Assembly (NCBI GenBank): GCA_017937025.1
Contig: JAGBEJ010000002.1
Location: 62,001 to 126,000 of the forward strand
Length of the DNA stretch: 64,000 bases
Direction of reading: 5' to 3'
From: Paludibacteraceae bacterium
GTDB lineage: Bacteria > Bacteroidota > Bacteroidia > Bacteroidales > Paludibacteraceae
The notes below the pieces were generated by a model, which was not told the DNA's origin, did no database searches, and worked only from the letters and a program-made list of their open reading frames with translations. A program made the position numbers and the translations under genes. Below are positions 50,983-60,507 of this stretch, piece after piece. Numbering within the stretch: position 1 is the stretch's first letter; each line of letters opens with the position of its first letter.

Positions 50983-52131
50983 TCACTTTTCCAGCCAGTC
51001 CTTCAGTTTGTCCAGTATGAACTCTGCCGCGTGGCCGTCGCCGTATATTTGAGGGAAATCTGACTCGGTGGACTTGAAGTGCTCGAAAGCCGCCTTTATT
51101 CGCGTCATGTCATGCCCCGCCAGTATCGACGCGCCTACCTGCACATTCTCTATCCACTCGGTATCCTCTCTAAGCACGATGCTCGGCTTGTGGAAGTAGT
51201 AAGCCTCCTTCTGCACGCCTCCGCTGTCGGTCAGTATCATCCTCGAATGCTTCTCCAGCATTGTCATCTGCAGGAACGAAAGTGGCTCTACAACCCTCAG
51301 TCCGTGACTATTGTATATTCTTTCCGTCTGCTCTTCGCCGAGGTGTTCTTTTATGGCATTCACAGTCCTCGGGTGCAGCGGCATAATCACCTGCATATCC
51401 TCCGACAGACTGATTATCGCCTCCATAATATCTCGCAGCACATCGGCGTTGTCAGTGTTTTCGGCGCGGTGCACTGTCGCCAGTATATAATCGTCGGGCA
51501 GCGCAAGGCTCTCGAACCAGTCTTTGCAAACAATCTCGGCTTTTTGTGAGAAATGCAGACTGTTGTCATACATTATGTCGCCGCAATGAAACGCCACTCT
51601 CTTTTTGCCATTGGCGAAGTCCGGCTGTCTGACATCGGCTCTGAATCCCTCCTTCCTCAGGTTGTCAAGTCCGGTCTCGGTAGGAGAAAAAAGCAGCGAC
51701 GATATATGGTCTGTGGCTATGCGGTTCAGTTCCTCCGGCATCCGCTTGTCGTAGCTTCTCAATCCAGCTTCCACATGAACCACAGGCACTCCTGCCTTCA
51801 CTCCGACCAGTGCCCCGGCTATCGTCGAATTGGTGTCGCCGTAAACTATCAGCGCGTCAAAGTGCTTTTCGGAGAGGACGCGTTCAATGCCTTTCATCAT
51901 CTCGCCGGTCTGATAGGCGTGCGAACCGCCACGGACATTCAGATTATAGTCCGGACGAGAAATGCCAAGCTCGTCAAAGAAGACCGCCGACATTTTCTCG
52001 TCATAGTGCTGCCCTGTGTGCAGTATGCACTCGTTGAATGTGTCGCTGTACTTCTCTTTTATCATTCTTGAGATAGCAATCGACTTTATTATCTGCGGAC
52101 GTGCGCCTATTATGGTTAGGATATTGAACAT
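50983..52131 (-). CDS. UDP-GlcNAc 2-epimerase family, WbpI/WlbD-like subgroup
   Basis: 382-residue non-hydrolysing epimerase. IGARPQIIKSIAISRM, HTGQHYDEKMSAVFFDELGI, VYGDTNSTIAGAL and HVEAGLRSYDKRMPEE are visible. The MSAVFFDELGI and YGDTNST forms resemble WbpI/WlbD, which epimerise UDP-GlcNAc3NAcA to the manno form. That would complete the pathway started by the trio at 43910-46669. This subgroup call is from motif memory. Confidence 0.82.
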   Translation of the reverse strand: MFNILTIIGARPQIIKSIAISRMIKEKYSDTFNECILHTGQHYDEKMSAVFFDELGISRPDYNLNVRGGSHAYQTGEMMKGIERVLSEKHFDALIVYGDTNSTIAGALVGVKAGVPVVHVEAGLRSYDKRMPEELNRIATDHISSLLFSPTETGLDNLRKEGFRADVRQPDFANGKKRVAFHCGDIMYDNSLHFSQKAEIVCKDWFESLALPDDYILATVHRAENTDNADVLRDIMEAIISLSEDMQVIMPLHPRTVNAIKEHLGEEQTERIYNSHGLRVVEPLSFLQMTMLEKHSRMILTDSGGVQKEAYYFHKPSIVLREDTEWIENVQVGASILAGHDMTRIKAAFEHFKSTESDFPQIYGDGHAAEFILDKLKDWLEK

Positions 52132-52135
52132 TTGC

Positions 52136-53221
52136 TTATCTGAATCTGTACTGATACTCAGGCGTATTCTTCATTACATCCTTGCTCTTAGGATAGTTCT
52201 CGATGAACCATGTCAGGAATGCCGCATAGTCTATCTTGTCGGCAAGCAGCTTCTCTCTCTTTGCCATCCAAACCTTTTTAAGGTCAGGCATAGACAGCAG
52301 TTCCTCTATTTTCTTGAACATATTTTCCGAATCCTGTGGCAGGAATCCGTATGTCATATCATACACACTCTCTATCTCGTTCAACGTGTGCAGTTTGCCG
52401 ACAAAAGTATTGCACCTTATGGCCGGTGTGCCGAGAATTGCCGCCTCCGATGTCATGGACTGGCTGTCGCCAACGAACATAGTCGCATAATACATAAGCG
52501 AATGAACCTTTTCTGGAGACAGTTTTATCTGATATGGCTTAAACTCATCGTCTATGTTCTTCTCAGTTGTTATGAACACCCTGCCCTGCTTGCTCAGCAT
52601 TTCCACGAGTCTGCGTTTGTTCTCTATAGAAAGCCCAACGACACCGACATCATGGTGAGCCTTGAAGGCGTTGAATCTCATCACGAAGAATTTCTCGCCT
52701 TCCGTCAAGCCAGCCTCTTTCAGCACCGAAGGGTCAGGTTTGAAATAATTCGGATGCAAATGAGCCAGCGCATGATAAGAAGAATAAAAAACAGTCTTAG
52801 GCGACTTTCTGTGAGTGCCTACAGGTGTCATTATTGAGTCGGCGAAAGTATGCGCATATTTGACAAACAATGGCTCAACCTCATCGTCATCATCATCTAT
52901 GACTATGCTCTTCATTTTTGACAATCTGCTGACATGAGCTATCGTCACCGATGTCCCGACTCCAACGTCGATACGCTTCTTCAAGGCTATCTTCCACAAT
53001 CTGAAGTCATACAAAAGCTGCATCAGACCTTTTTTGCTTATTGAGTCGCTTTTGTGACCGATATAGATATAAGGAATACCGTATATTTCCAGAAGCTTTA
53101 TCGCCGCGGGAAGATCCTTCACCGTGACAGTGACATCATTCCCGTCCTTCACCAGCTGTTTGTAAACATTCTTCAGCAAATGCACATGCGCCGGATGACA
53201 TATGTCAATCAGTATGTTCAT
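52136..53221 (-). CDS. DUF354 family protein, GT-B-like
   Basis: 361 residues. ILIDICHPAHVHLLKNVYKQLVKDG at the N-terminus and FVGDSQSMTSEAAILGTPAIRCNTF in the C-terminal half match DUF354, a GT-B-fold family found in polysaccharide loci beside 2-epimerases. Activity is unproven; a glycosyltransferase or epimerase-like role is plausible. It lies 4 bp before the epimerase gene. Confidence 0.85.
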   Translation of the reverse strand: MNILIDICHPAHVHLLKNVYKQLVKDGNDVTVTVKDLPAAIKLLEIYGIPYIYIGHKSDSISKKGLMQLLYDFRLWKIALKKRIDVGVGTSVTIAHVSRLSKMKSIVIDDDDDEVEPLFVKYAHTFADSIMTPVGTHRKSPKTVFYSSYHALAHLHPNYFKPDPSVLKEAGLTEGEKFFVMRFNAFKAHHDVGVVGLSIENKRRLVEMLSKQGRVFITTEKNIDDEFKPYQIKLSPEKVHSLMYYATMFVGDSQSMTSEAAILGTPAIRCNTFVGKLHTLNEIESVYDMTYGFLPQDSENMFKKIEELLSMPDLKKVWMAKREKLLADKIDYAAFLTWFIENYPKSKDVMKNTPEYQYRFR

Positions 53222-53263
53222 GTCTTTCTATTTTTCTTATAACACGCGCAAGATTGCCTGCAA

Positions 53264-54271
53264 CTATCTTGATTTCAAAAAAGCCACAGCACATTTGCCT
53301 ATGAAATACAAAACAGGCTTGTTCACACACAAGAATCTGCCGTGTTGCACCAATTTTCCTCCAAATTTAGCTTTAAATTCTCTCACTCCATAACCTTCAT
53401 CCGGTTTTCCTGCGCCCATCATGTCGAAACACTCATAACCATGCTTCGCTGCATACATTATTCCGCTATACGTCGCCAGAGTCGAAGGGCAGAGGGACTT
53501 GTACTCATAATCCTCGCCACAGGCAAACCACTCATACAATGTCTTGCCGCCATGCCCGACGCAAACCGTACCACCTATTACCTTGCCCTCATGCTTAACC
53601 AGCACGAACTTGCAGTAATCATTCTCGTATAGACGTTTGAAGAACGACAACGGGAACAATGGCGTCTTGACACGGGTTTTATACAGTTTCCTTAATATCA
53701 AATAGTAAGCCCTTATGTCCTCATAATTGGGTTCCTCGTCTATCACAGCCCCCTTGCGCAAAGCCGCTTTCGCATCACGCTTTCTGCTCTTGCCCATATT
53801 CTCGCTCACCACCTCCTCGCTCGTCGTGTCTATCTTGAAGTTGAGATGCTCCTGGTACTTGAAGCCGCAGCTTTCAAACAATGATTTGTGCTTGCTGTAG
53901 TCGTTGAAGTTTCTTGTCTCTATGTATATGGCTTTGCGTTTAAGCAAAGACCTTACGTTTTCCAGCAATGCTCGCAACGCCTCTTGGCTTATGTCATCAG
54001 CCAACATCGGTCCGCCGATTATTATCGCCCTTCTTGTGAGCTTCTGTTTTACGATTGGACGCGTCTTTGTGACATAACCGACAGCCACGCCTTTCAACAT
54101 GCCATCTTCATTCACGCTCACGACAAAAGGATTGAACACTCTCGGCAACGACTCGTAAAAGTCATAGCAGTCCTCTGTCTGAAAGAAATTCGCCGTGCTC
54201 GACTTCTCCAATGCTCTCCATTGGTCCTTGTCGATATTTTCCTTTATCGTGTTTACTGTTATATTGCTCAT
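53264..54271 (-). CDS. FemAB/GNAT-like acyltransferase
   Basis: 335 residues. A split GNAT fold of the FemAB group (PF13480-like) is suggested by NFFQTEDCYDFYES, MGKSRKRDAKAALRKGAVI and GGTVCVGHGGKTLYEWFACGEDYE. It ends with a FDMMGAGKPDEGYGVREFKAKFGG motif, typical of the family in exopolysaccharide clusters. It may attach an acyl or aminoacyl group to a sugar. The start is ATG 54271; the longer frame overlaps the neighbouring epimerase gene. Confidence 0.83.
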   Translation of the reverse strand: MSNITVNTIKENIDKDQWRALEKSSTANFFQTEDCYDFYESLPRVFNPFVVSVNEDGMLKGVAVGYVTKTRPIVKQKLTRRAIIIGGPMLADDISQEALRALLENVRSLLKRKAIYIETRNFNDYSKHKSLFESCGFKYQEHLNFKIDTTSEEVVSENMGKSRKRDAKAALRKGAVIDEEPNYEDIRAYYLILRKLYKTRVKTPLFPLSFFKRLYENDYCKFVLVKHEGKVIGGTVCVGHGGKTLYEWFACGEDYEYKSLCPSTLATYSGIMYAAKHGYECFDMMGAGKPDEGYGVREFKAKFGGKLVQHGRFLCVNKPVLYFIGKCAVAFLKSR

Positions 54272-54273
54272 TT

Positions 54274-55365
54274 TTATTCCACCAGAGTTTTTAAAACCGC
54301 CACTATCCTTTCCGCAGCCTTGCCGTCCCATTTTTCAGGAATTCCGCCTTTCTTCCACTCGCCTCGCATCAGACGCTTCATCGCAGGAGCAATGTTTGCC
54401 GGATTTGTGCCTATCAGCTCGTTTGTGCCGACCGTGCATGTCTCTGGACGTTCAGTATTGTCTCTCAAAGTCATGCAAGGCACTCCCATCACAGTTGTCT
54501 CTTCGGTTACGCCGCCGCTGTCGGTCACCACAGCCTTGCTGTTTCTCACAAGGTAGTTGAACTCAAGGTATCCCAACGGCTCAACAAGATGAAGGTTTTG
54601 TATGTGCATGCCGCCCTCGGTCATCATTTTCGCAGTTCTTGGGTGTATCGGGAAAATTATAGGCAAGCCGTCCGCATTTTCACAGATTTCCTTCAGCATA
54701 AGGTCGAAGTGGACTATGTTGTCCACATTGTTAGGACGGTGCATAGTCATGACTAAATACTCGCCTTGCTTCAAATTCATCTTGTCGTAGAAGTCCGGCT
54801 TGCACAATCTGTCGTAATTGGTCATCAGCGTATCTATCATGACATTACCGACAAAGAACACCTTAGATGAAGGCACTCTCTTGCTCTCCAGCAACGCTTT
54901 CGCCTCTTCTGTCGTAGTGAAGTAATAGTCGGCAATGCTGTCGGTCACCATTCGGTTCACTTCCTCGGGCATCGTCATGTCGTAGCTTCTGATGCCGGCC
55001 TCCACATGAGCGACCTTGACATGCAGCTTCTCGGCTGCTATTGTACAAGCCATAGTCGATGTGACATCGCCCACGACGACTACCAAATCCGTCTCGTTCA
55101 GCATCAAATCCTGCTCGAAAGCCATCATTATCTTCGCAGTCTGCTCCGCCTGGCTTCCTCCGCCGCAACCTAAGTTCGCATCCGGCTTCGGTATGTTCAG
55201 TTCCTCAAAAAAAGTGTCGCTCATCACCTTGTCGTAGTGCTGACCTGTATGCACTATTCTATAGTCCATGCTTCCGTCCTTGATTATAGCATGCACTATC
55301 GGAGCTATCTTCATGAAATTCGGTCTCGCCCCAGCCACAAGTGTGATTCGCTTTCTTATGCTCAT
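54274..55365 (-). CDS. wecB: UDP-GlcNAc 2-epimerase family, second subgroup
   Basis: 363-residue non-hydrolysing epimerase. VAGARPNFMKIAPIVHAI, HTGQHYDKVMSDTFFEELNIP, VVGDVTSTMAC and HVEAGIRSYDMTMPEEVNR distinguish it from the other two in the window (ARPNFMK versus ARPQIIK and TRPEAIK). It probably makes UDP-ManNAc. It overlaps the GT4 gene by 4 bp upstream and lies 2 bp before the FemAB-like gene. Confidence 0.85.
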   Translation of the reverse strand: MSIRKRITLVAGARPNFMKIAPIVHAIIKDGSMDYRIVHTGQHYDKVMSDTFFEELNIPKPDANLGCGGGSQAEQTAKIMMAFEQDLMLNETDLVVVVGDVTSTMACTIAAEKLHVKVAHVEAGIRSYDMTMPEEVNRMVTDSIADYYFTTTEEAKALLESKRVPSSKVFFVGNVMIDTLMTNYDRLCKPDFYDKMNLKQGEYLVMTMHRPNNVDNIVHFDLMLKEICENADGLPIIFPIHPRTAKMMTEGGMHIQNLHLVEPLGYLEFNYLVRNSKAVVTDSGGVTEETTVMGVPCMTLRDNTERPETCTVGTNELIGTNPANIAPAMKRLMRGEWKKGGIPEKWDGKAAERIVAVLKTLVE

Positions 55366-56303
55366 TTTCCTATTACCTTCTTATATATGCTTACTATTTT
55401 CCTTGCCACGCCCTCATTGTCAAGTCCTTCAGCCTTTATTCTATCCTCTCCGTTCTCTATTCTTTGTCCGTTGTCTATAACTGACTTCACCGCTTCTGCG
55501 ACGCTCTGTGGATTGCGGTCTGCTATCACACAGTTGTTCAGTCCATTTATCCGTTCCTTCACATCGCCCACATCCACCGACACTATCGGGCATCCTGTGG
55601 CTATGGCTTCCTTCACTATCTGCGGCGAGCCTTCGGATTTCGACGTCATGAGCATACAGTCCACCGCGTTAAGCAATACTGCGACCTCGTTTCTGCTATA
55701 GCCCTTCAACTCTATAAGTGTCGCATTCTCCACATTTGTCATAGCCGCTCTCGCCAAATCCGCATTCTTTATGCTTACGTCAAAAGCGCCTGCGAAAAGC
55801 ACAAACTTTCCGTCCACTGGCAAATTCATCTTCGCCCTTGCCTCCGCCTTGTCCATTTTGTGGAACACGCTTGTGTCCAATCCGCATGGTATCAACTCAT
55901 ACTTGCTTTTTGCCCCAGCCTGCTCAACATTCTTCCTTGACACGAATATGTTGAAAGCCGACAGCCGCATCGACATCTGTGACAGTTTTCTGACATTGCT
56001 CAGGTTTATGTCGCTACCATGATACGTTGTCACAACCGGCACTTTGCGCTGAAAATTCGCCAGAAGCCCCGTCATGCCGTAGTGTGCGTGTATTATGTCT
56101 GGTTTTATGCTTTTTATTGCGGTCCTCATCCTAAAATACGCTTTCACATATCCCATTATGCCGTCGCCTTCGGTATTGAACAAAGTAGCTACGCAACCGC
56201 ACTGCTCCAAAGCCGCAATCTGGTCTGTTATGAATGGCGCAGGCTTACCGTAATGATACCTGCACATGACCATAACACGTATTTTTTCATCCAACGTTGT
56301 CAT
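55362..56303 (-). CDS. Glycosyltransferase family 4 protein
   Basis: 313 residues, short for GT4. VVTTYHGSDINLSNVRKLS lies in the acceptor domain, and the donor motif SEGSPQIVKEAIATGCPIVS with its E-x7-E spacing is present, followed by SVDVGDVKERI. It adds a sugar to the lipid-linked repeat at the cytoplasmic face. It overlaps its neighbours by 4 bp on both sides. Confidence 0.9.
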   Translation of the reverse strand: MTTLDEKIRVMVMCRYHYGKPAPFITDQIAALEQCGCVATLFNTEGDGIMGYVKAYFRMRTAIKSIKPDIIHAHYGMTGLLANFQRKVPVVTTYHGSDINLSNVRKLSQMSMRLSAFNIFVSRKNVEQAGAKSKYELIPCGLDTSVFHKMDKAEARAKMNLPVDGKFVLFAGAFDVSIKNADLARAAMTNVENATLIELKGYSRNEVAVLLNAVDCMLMTSKSEGSPQIVKEAIATGCPIVSVDVGDVKERINGLNNCVIADRNPQSVAEAVKSVIDNGQRIENGEDRIKAEGLDNEGVARKIVSIYKKVIGK

Positions 56304-57709
56304 ATCAATCCACGTCCCGCCAATTTAAACCAGTTCCATGCCAGTACCACAAAACCCAATATGAACAGATATATCGGGAAATACTTTTTCTGCCGCTTTG
56401 TCACCTGTGTTATGCCGAATGCCGCGAGAATCACAAACACCGGCATTGCCGGCAAGTGGAAACGCTCCGACATGGCAAACGCACTCATGGCTATCACAGT
56501 CAAATACCCTGCTATAAATAAAAGAATCAACAAATGCCGACGCCATGATTTATATCTGAATATTAATGCCGACAAGGCTATGTAAACAAAAAATGACAAC
56601 ACATCCTTTTCCAAAAAACCACCGTTCTGGAGCATCTGATTTTGCTGCGTATCTATGTTTACCATTGTAGGAATAGGAATTACAAAAATCGCAGGAGCAA
56701 ACAATGTTGCAGAACCGTATTTTGCCAATTTATTTCCACCTTCACGCATAGATCTCCATTCCATACTTGTTGACTGGTTTGTATCTTTGGCTTCCCAATA
56801 TTCTTTCACCTGACTCTCGATTTTTCCGGTAAACATTGTCGCTGCAGAAAGAAACATCAGGAAACCAATGAATATTCGTCGTCCTGTACTCATTGTTCTG
56901 TCTGCAGACAGCAATATCGCCCCAAAGAACGCCATCCAAAGCACAGCGCCTAACACTGTCCTAAAAAAGAATATGACAGAACCAGACAATATTGGAACTA
57001 CCATTGAAGAAAACGTGAATTTCTTACCTCTTAAAGCATAATCAGCGCGCTCCAAGAAGAGAACTGTAAGAAATATCATATTTGTCTCTTTCAGATGCAA
57101 TCCACAATAATATATGAAGTTATGGAAAAGCATAGCAATAATGGCCGCATATCTCGCTGGCATTTCGCCAAAGTTTCTCGCCGTCAATCTATATATCAGA
57201 ATACACATGTATGCACTGATCAAGGCATGAAATATCCTGACTACTATCACATTATACCCGAACAAAGAATATACGATGGCAACAAAAATAGGATGTCCCA
57301 TATCTGAATATTCCACACCGTTAGCATCCGCAAATGCAAATGCTTTTAACAATCCTATATTTGACACATTATGTCCTACTTCATCATAGAAATGGGCGTC
57401 CGCCGCTTCAAACTCAAAAGGTTCTCCTGTCCAATATGTATAAAGGGCATACATGACCACCACATACACCAATCTAATCACAAACGCTGTTACAAAGACA
57501 TTTTTCAAGAACCTGCGCTCATCCAACTTAATCCAATTCTCAGAAAACAGCTTCAAGGCTATGAAAAAGAACAGATACTGAACGGCACCAGACACCATCC
57601 AATGCACAGGGAGTATGTGTGTGGCAAAAGTAGCGCTCACCAATGCTAATATTAAGAAATACAGCATCAGCGACTTGCTTGAATATTCTGATATTGCGGA
57701 CCTTTGCAC
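56300..57709 (-). CDS. GT-C-type membrane glycosyltransferase
   Basis: 469 residues with about 11 membrane helices. The first periplasmic loop carries EFEAADAHFYDEVGHNVS, an acidic motif in the position of the catalytic Asp of ArnT/PMT-like (GT39/GT83) enzymes, and DMGHPIFVAIVYSLFGY follows. It probably uses a lipid-linked sugar donor. A Wzy polymerase role is an alternative, since no other polymerase is seen. It lies 1 bp after the GT32 stop region and overlaps the GT4 gene by 4 bp. Confidence 0.75.
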   Translation of the reverse strand: MQRSAISEYSSKSLMLYFLILALVSATFATHILPVHWMVSGAVQYLFFFIALKLFSENWIKLDERRFLKNVFVTAFVIRLVYVVVMYALYTYWTGEPFEFEAADAHFYDEVGHNVSNIGLLKAFAFADANGVEYSDMGHPIFVAIVYSLFGYNVIVVRIFHALISAYMCILIYRLTARNFGEMPARYAAIIAMLFHNFIYYCGLHLKETNMIFLTVLFLERADYALRGKKFTFSSMVVPILSGSVIFFFRTVLGAVLWMAFFGAILLSADRTMSTGRRIFIGFLMFLSAATMFTGKIESQVKEYWEAKDTNQSTSMEWRSMREGGNKLAKYGSATLFAPAIFVIPIPTMVNIDTQQNQMLQNGGFLEKDVLSFFVYIALSALIFRYKSWRRHLLILLFIAGYLTVIAMSAFAMSERFHLPAMPVFVILAAFGITQVTKRQKKYFPIYLFILGFVVLAWNWFKLAGRGLI

Positions 57710-57710
57710 T

Positions 57711-58448
57711 TTACTTTTTGTTCTTTACGATCTTGCGTTTCAAAGCTACGATCTTGCTTGTGATGCTCACACCTAAGAAATCCGAAACTGCTTTCTTAAA
57801 CTTCTGATACTTAGTTGGATTGCACCATGAACCAGCGAAATGATGTATGCAGTAGCTGTTTTCTGTCAGTTTCAACTCGCCTATGCTGTTCTTCGGGCAG
57901 AAATAATCCACTGGAAAGACATGCATATCGTTCTTATAAACGCTTTTCTTGCCGTCGCACGCAAATCCGTTCTCCTTCATTATTCGCGAGATTGTCACTG
58001 TGTTCGATGTCATATCATACGAACCGTCCGGATTAACAAAATGCTTGCCGTCATAATACGCAAGCTGCTCATCCACCCAAACTCCATGCGCTGCACTCGC
58101 CATCAATCCTGTCACTGGCGACATTGACTGACTGCCCTCGTAACCTGTAAACGCAGGCAAAGTTAATAAATCGTCAAGAGGTTTCAACACTTCAACATCG
58201 GTGTCCATGTAAATACCGCCTTCGGTACTCAGCGCGTACAGACGTATATAGTCGGTCACAAAAGCGAATTTGCGTGCCTCATACGCCTCTTTCACGTATG
58301 GCACAGAATTTATGTCAAACGAATCCTCGTTCCACAGTTTATATTCATAGTCTGGCAAATACTTGTGCCACGACTCGATGCACTTATGCGCAAGCTCCGG
58401 CATCTCGCCACGCCCGAACCAGCAGTAATGTATTTTCTTTGGTATCAT
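57711..58448 (-). CDS. Glycosyltransferase family 32 protein
   Basis: 245 residues. IPKKIHYCWFGRGEMPELAHKCIESW is the GT32 start, RLYALSTEGGIYMDTDVEVLKPLD contains the DXD metal motif, and the CIHHFAGSW ending is typical. Such enzymes add hexoses to capsular oligosaccharides. It lies 3 bp after the nitroreductase gene. Confidence 0.92.
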   Translation of the reverse strand: MIPKKIHYCWFGRGEMPELAHKCIESWHKYLPDYEYKLWNEDSFDINSVPYVKEAYEARKFAFVTDYIRLYALSTEGGIYMDTDVEVLKPLDDLLTLPAFTGYEGSQSMSPVTGLMASAAHGVWVDEQLAYYDGKHFVNPDGSYDMTSNTVTISRIMKENGFACDGKKSVYKNDMHVFPVDYFCPKNSIGELKLTENSYCIHHFAGSWCNPTKYQKFKKAVSDFLGVSITSKIVALKRKIVKNKK

Positions 58449-58451
58449 CGT

Positions 58452-59441
58452 TTATCTTACAATGATTAATGAATCTTCTACGTTATTACGCACTGATGTC
58501 ACATATCGAAATTTGTCTAATGGGTACCCTGCCGCTATTATCATAACGACTTCTTCTTTAGAAGGAATATTCAAAATCTCACGCAGTGCCTTATCTTGCG
58601 AGCGCATTCCATTCCACATCAATGGACACGCTCCAATTTGATATGAATGAAGAGCATAAAGTAAATTCATAGTATACATCCCCCCTGCTTTCCAAACCTC
58701 ATTGTACTCATTATAGCTAAAGGCGTCTATCGCAGATGTGACAACTAACAATTTATTTGCTTTTTCTGCAAATCCACGTCCTCCACCTTGCAGATTTACG
58801 ATTTTACGAATCATAGAATTATCACACACGACATACGTTCTGTTAGGCTGACGATTGCAACCAGTCGGAGTCGTACGAGCCAAATTTACAACGGCTTTCA
58901 ACGTATCTTCTGAAATCTCCTTATCGGAATAAGAGCGCACACTGTGACGAGAACGAGCAAATTCAGGAAAAGATGATTGCACATTCGCGAAAAATTGTTC
59001 CTTAGACACTGTCGGTTGAACATGTTCGGGAATTTCTACATCTTTAAACAAAAAATCGATTTCCTCTAACAAGTCTTTGGGCAATGAGAAACCTAAATTA
59101 TGATGAACACAAGTATATTCACGAATGGCTTGCATTGCTGCTATATATTGTGGATGATGCAAGTCAAACCCCAGTTCTCTATATTTAATTAAATCCCCTA
59201 CAACAACCTTAACACGCTCTAATGCATGTCCTGGTTCAAAATCTGGCATAGCCAAACTTTTCTCTATAACATGATAGTTCGAGATTAAAATATATAAAAA
59301 ATCTGTCTGACTCTTATAATAATCACAATTTGCATTACGAACATAACGCCACCAAGATTGTCGAAGTCCAACCCATCTGCCTATGAATGCCTTAATTCTT
59401 CTACGGATTTGAATTCCTTTATCATTTTTCGTTGCTTTCAT
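58452..59441 (-). CDS. Nitroreductase-fold protein with a long N-terminal extension
   Basis: 329 residues. The nitroreductase core runs from about 160 (RSRHSVRSYSDKEI) to the end, with TTPTGCNRQPNRTYV and a GACPLMWNG segment that fit FMN binding. The first 155 residues are an unrecognised helical region with YHVIEKSLAMPDFEPGH. It overlaps the pyruvyl transferase gene by 20 bp. Nitroreductase genes beside pyruvyl transferases occur in other polysaccharide loci; a redox step on a sugar or lipid is conceivable, but no reaction is known. Confidence 0.82.
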   Translation of the reverse strand: MKATKNDKGIQIRRRIKAFIGRWVGLRQSWWRYVRNANCDYYKSQTDFLYILISNYHVIEKSLAMPDFEPGHALERVKVVVGDLIKYRELGFDLHHPQYIAAMQAIREYTCVHHNLGFSLPKDLLEEIDFLFKDVEIPEHVQPTVSKEQFFANVQSSFPEFARSRHSVRSYSDKEISEDTLKAVVNLARTTPTGCNRQPNRTYVVCDNSMIRKIVNLQGGGRGFAEKANKLLVVTSAIDAFSYNEYNEVWKAGGMYTMNLLYALHSYQIGACPLMWNGMRSQDKALREILNIPSKEEVVMIIAAGYPLDKFRYVTSVRNNVEDSLIIVR

Positions 59442-60507
59442 AATCTATTGCTGACTTTAACCATAAAAACGAGCGCTCTCTATATTCTTTGATGTATTTC
59501 TCAACATTAGTATAATTCAACTCCAATTTTTGTTGATTCAATTCTGTTATCGATGATATCAATTGATCTTGCAAATGCGTCTGTTCTAACAAATTCTGTA
59601 CACGTCCGTTCGTTTTCGCTCTACCACCAACTTGTGCCGCACAACACAAAAACGGACGACGATAAATCAATGATAATGCGACACCATGAAAACTATTAGT
59701 GCAAATAAAATCTGCATGATGAATAATATAAAGCCATTGTTCAGGAGTCGGGGTCAGAAAATTTCGCGCCCATGATTTATATTTTCCAGCAAGATTTAGA
59801 ATCGGTACTTTAAGCATTTCGCTTATTTTGCGAACCGTTTTTGCACAAAATGGATCCCCTGCTAAGTCAAAATATACAATATATCGCTTAGGCAAGAACA
59901 TCGGACGCTTCTCCACAGATTCATAAACATCTTTTGTCAACAAAAGAGTTGGATCACATACGTCAACCACAGGTACATGCACATTTTTCTGCACATCATC
60001 TACAGACTGACGTTCACGAACTGATATTGCAGAAAATTTCATTAGTTCGTTTTGATTCTCTTCTGTCAAAACCAATTGATTCGCACCTGTTGATGCAGCG
60101 TATGAAATGCGTTTAACCGAAGATGGAGCATAATCTAGCAAATAGTAATTCAAATACGAGCCCACAACGGCATTTGCCCACACAGTATCAGAACCAACAA
60201 TATAAACATCATCTATAGGTGGATTCTCTTTAATCCATTCATGAGATTCTGTATGCTGTGTTGGGTTAAGCCTTTTCTTAACAAAAGAATTAAATTGACA
60301 CATACGTGTTAAATATGTATATGCCACAAGAGGATTGTGACGCAACGCTCCATTTACGGTATAATGTCCATATGGATTATAATCTATCGTTTCAACATAA
60401 TGCCCCATTGCTTCACACGCCTTTTTCAGTGCCCAGCATTGCCATACAGCACCAAAATTCAAGGCACGGTGAAGAGTAAATATTCCAATTCTTTTATTAC
60501 CGTTCAT
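59422..60507 (-). CDS. Polysaccharide pyruvyl transferase family protein
   Basis: 361 residues. IGIFTLHRALNFGAVWQCWALKKACEAMGH starts the GT-B-like CsaB domain, VYIVGSDTVWAN follows, and ICTNSFHGVALSLIYRRPFLCC is the conserved C-terminal segment. It should transfer a pyruvyl group from phosphoenolpyruvate to a sugar. It overlaps the wecB-like stop by 1 bp (TAATG). The gene and its two neighbours are visibly richer in A and T than the rest of the locus. Confidence 0.88.
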   Translation of the reverse strand: MNGNKRIGIFTLHRALNFGAVWQCWALKKACEAMGHYVETIDYNPYGHYTVNGALRHNPLVAYTYLTRMCQFNSFVKKRLNPTQHTESHEWIKENPPIDDVYIVGSDTVWANAVVGSYLNYYLLDYAPSSVKRISYAASTGANQLVLTEENQNELMKFSAISVRERQSVDDVQKNVHVPVVDVCDPTLLLTKDVYESVEKRPMFLPKRYIVYFDLAGDPFCAKTVRKISEMLKVPILNLAGKYKSWARNFLTPTPEQWLYIIHHADFICTNSFHGVALSLIYRRPFLCCAAQVGGRAKTNGRVQNLLEQTHLQDQLISSITELNQQKLELNYTNVEKYIKEYRERSFLWLKSAIDYESNEK

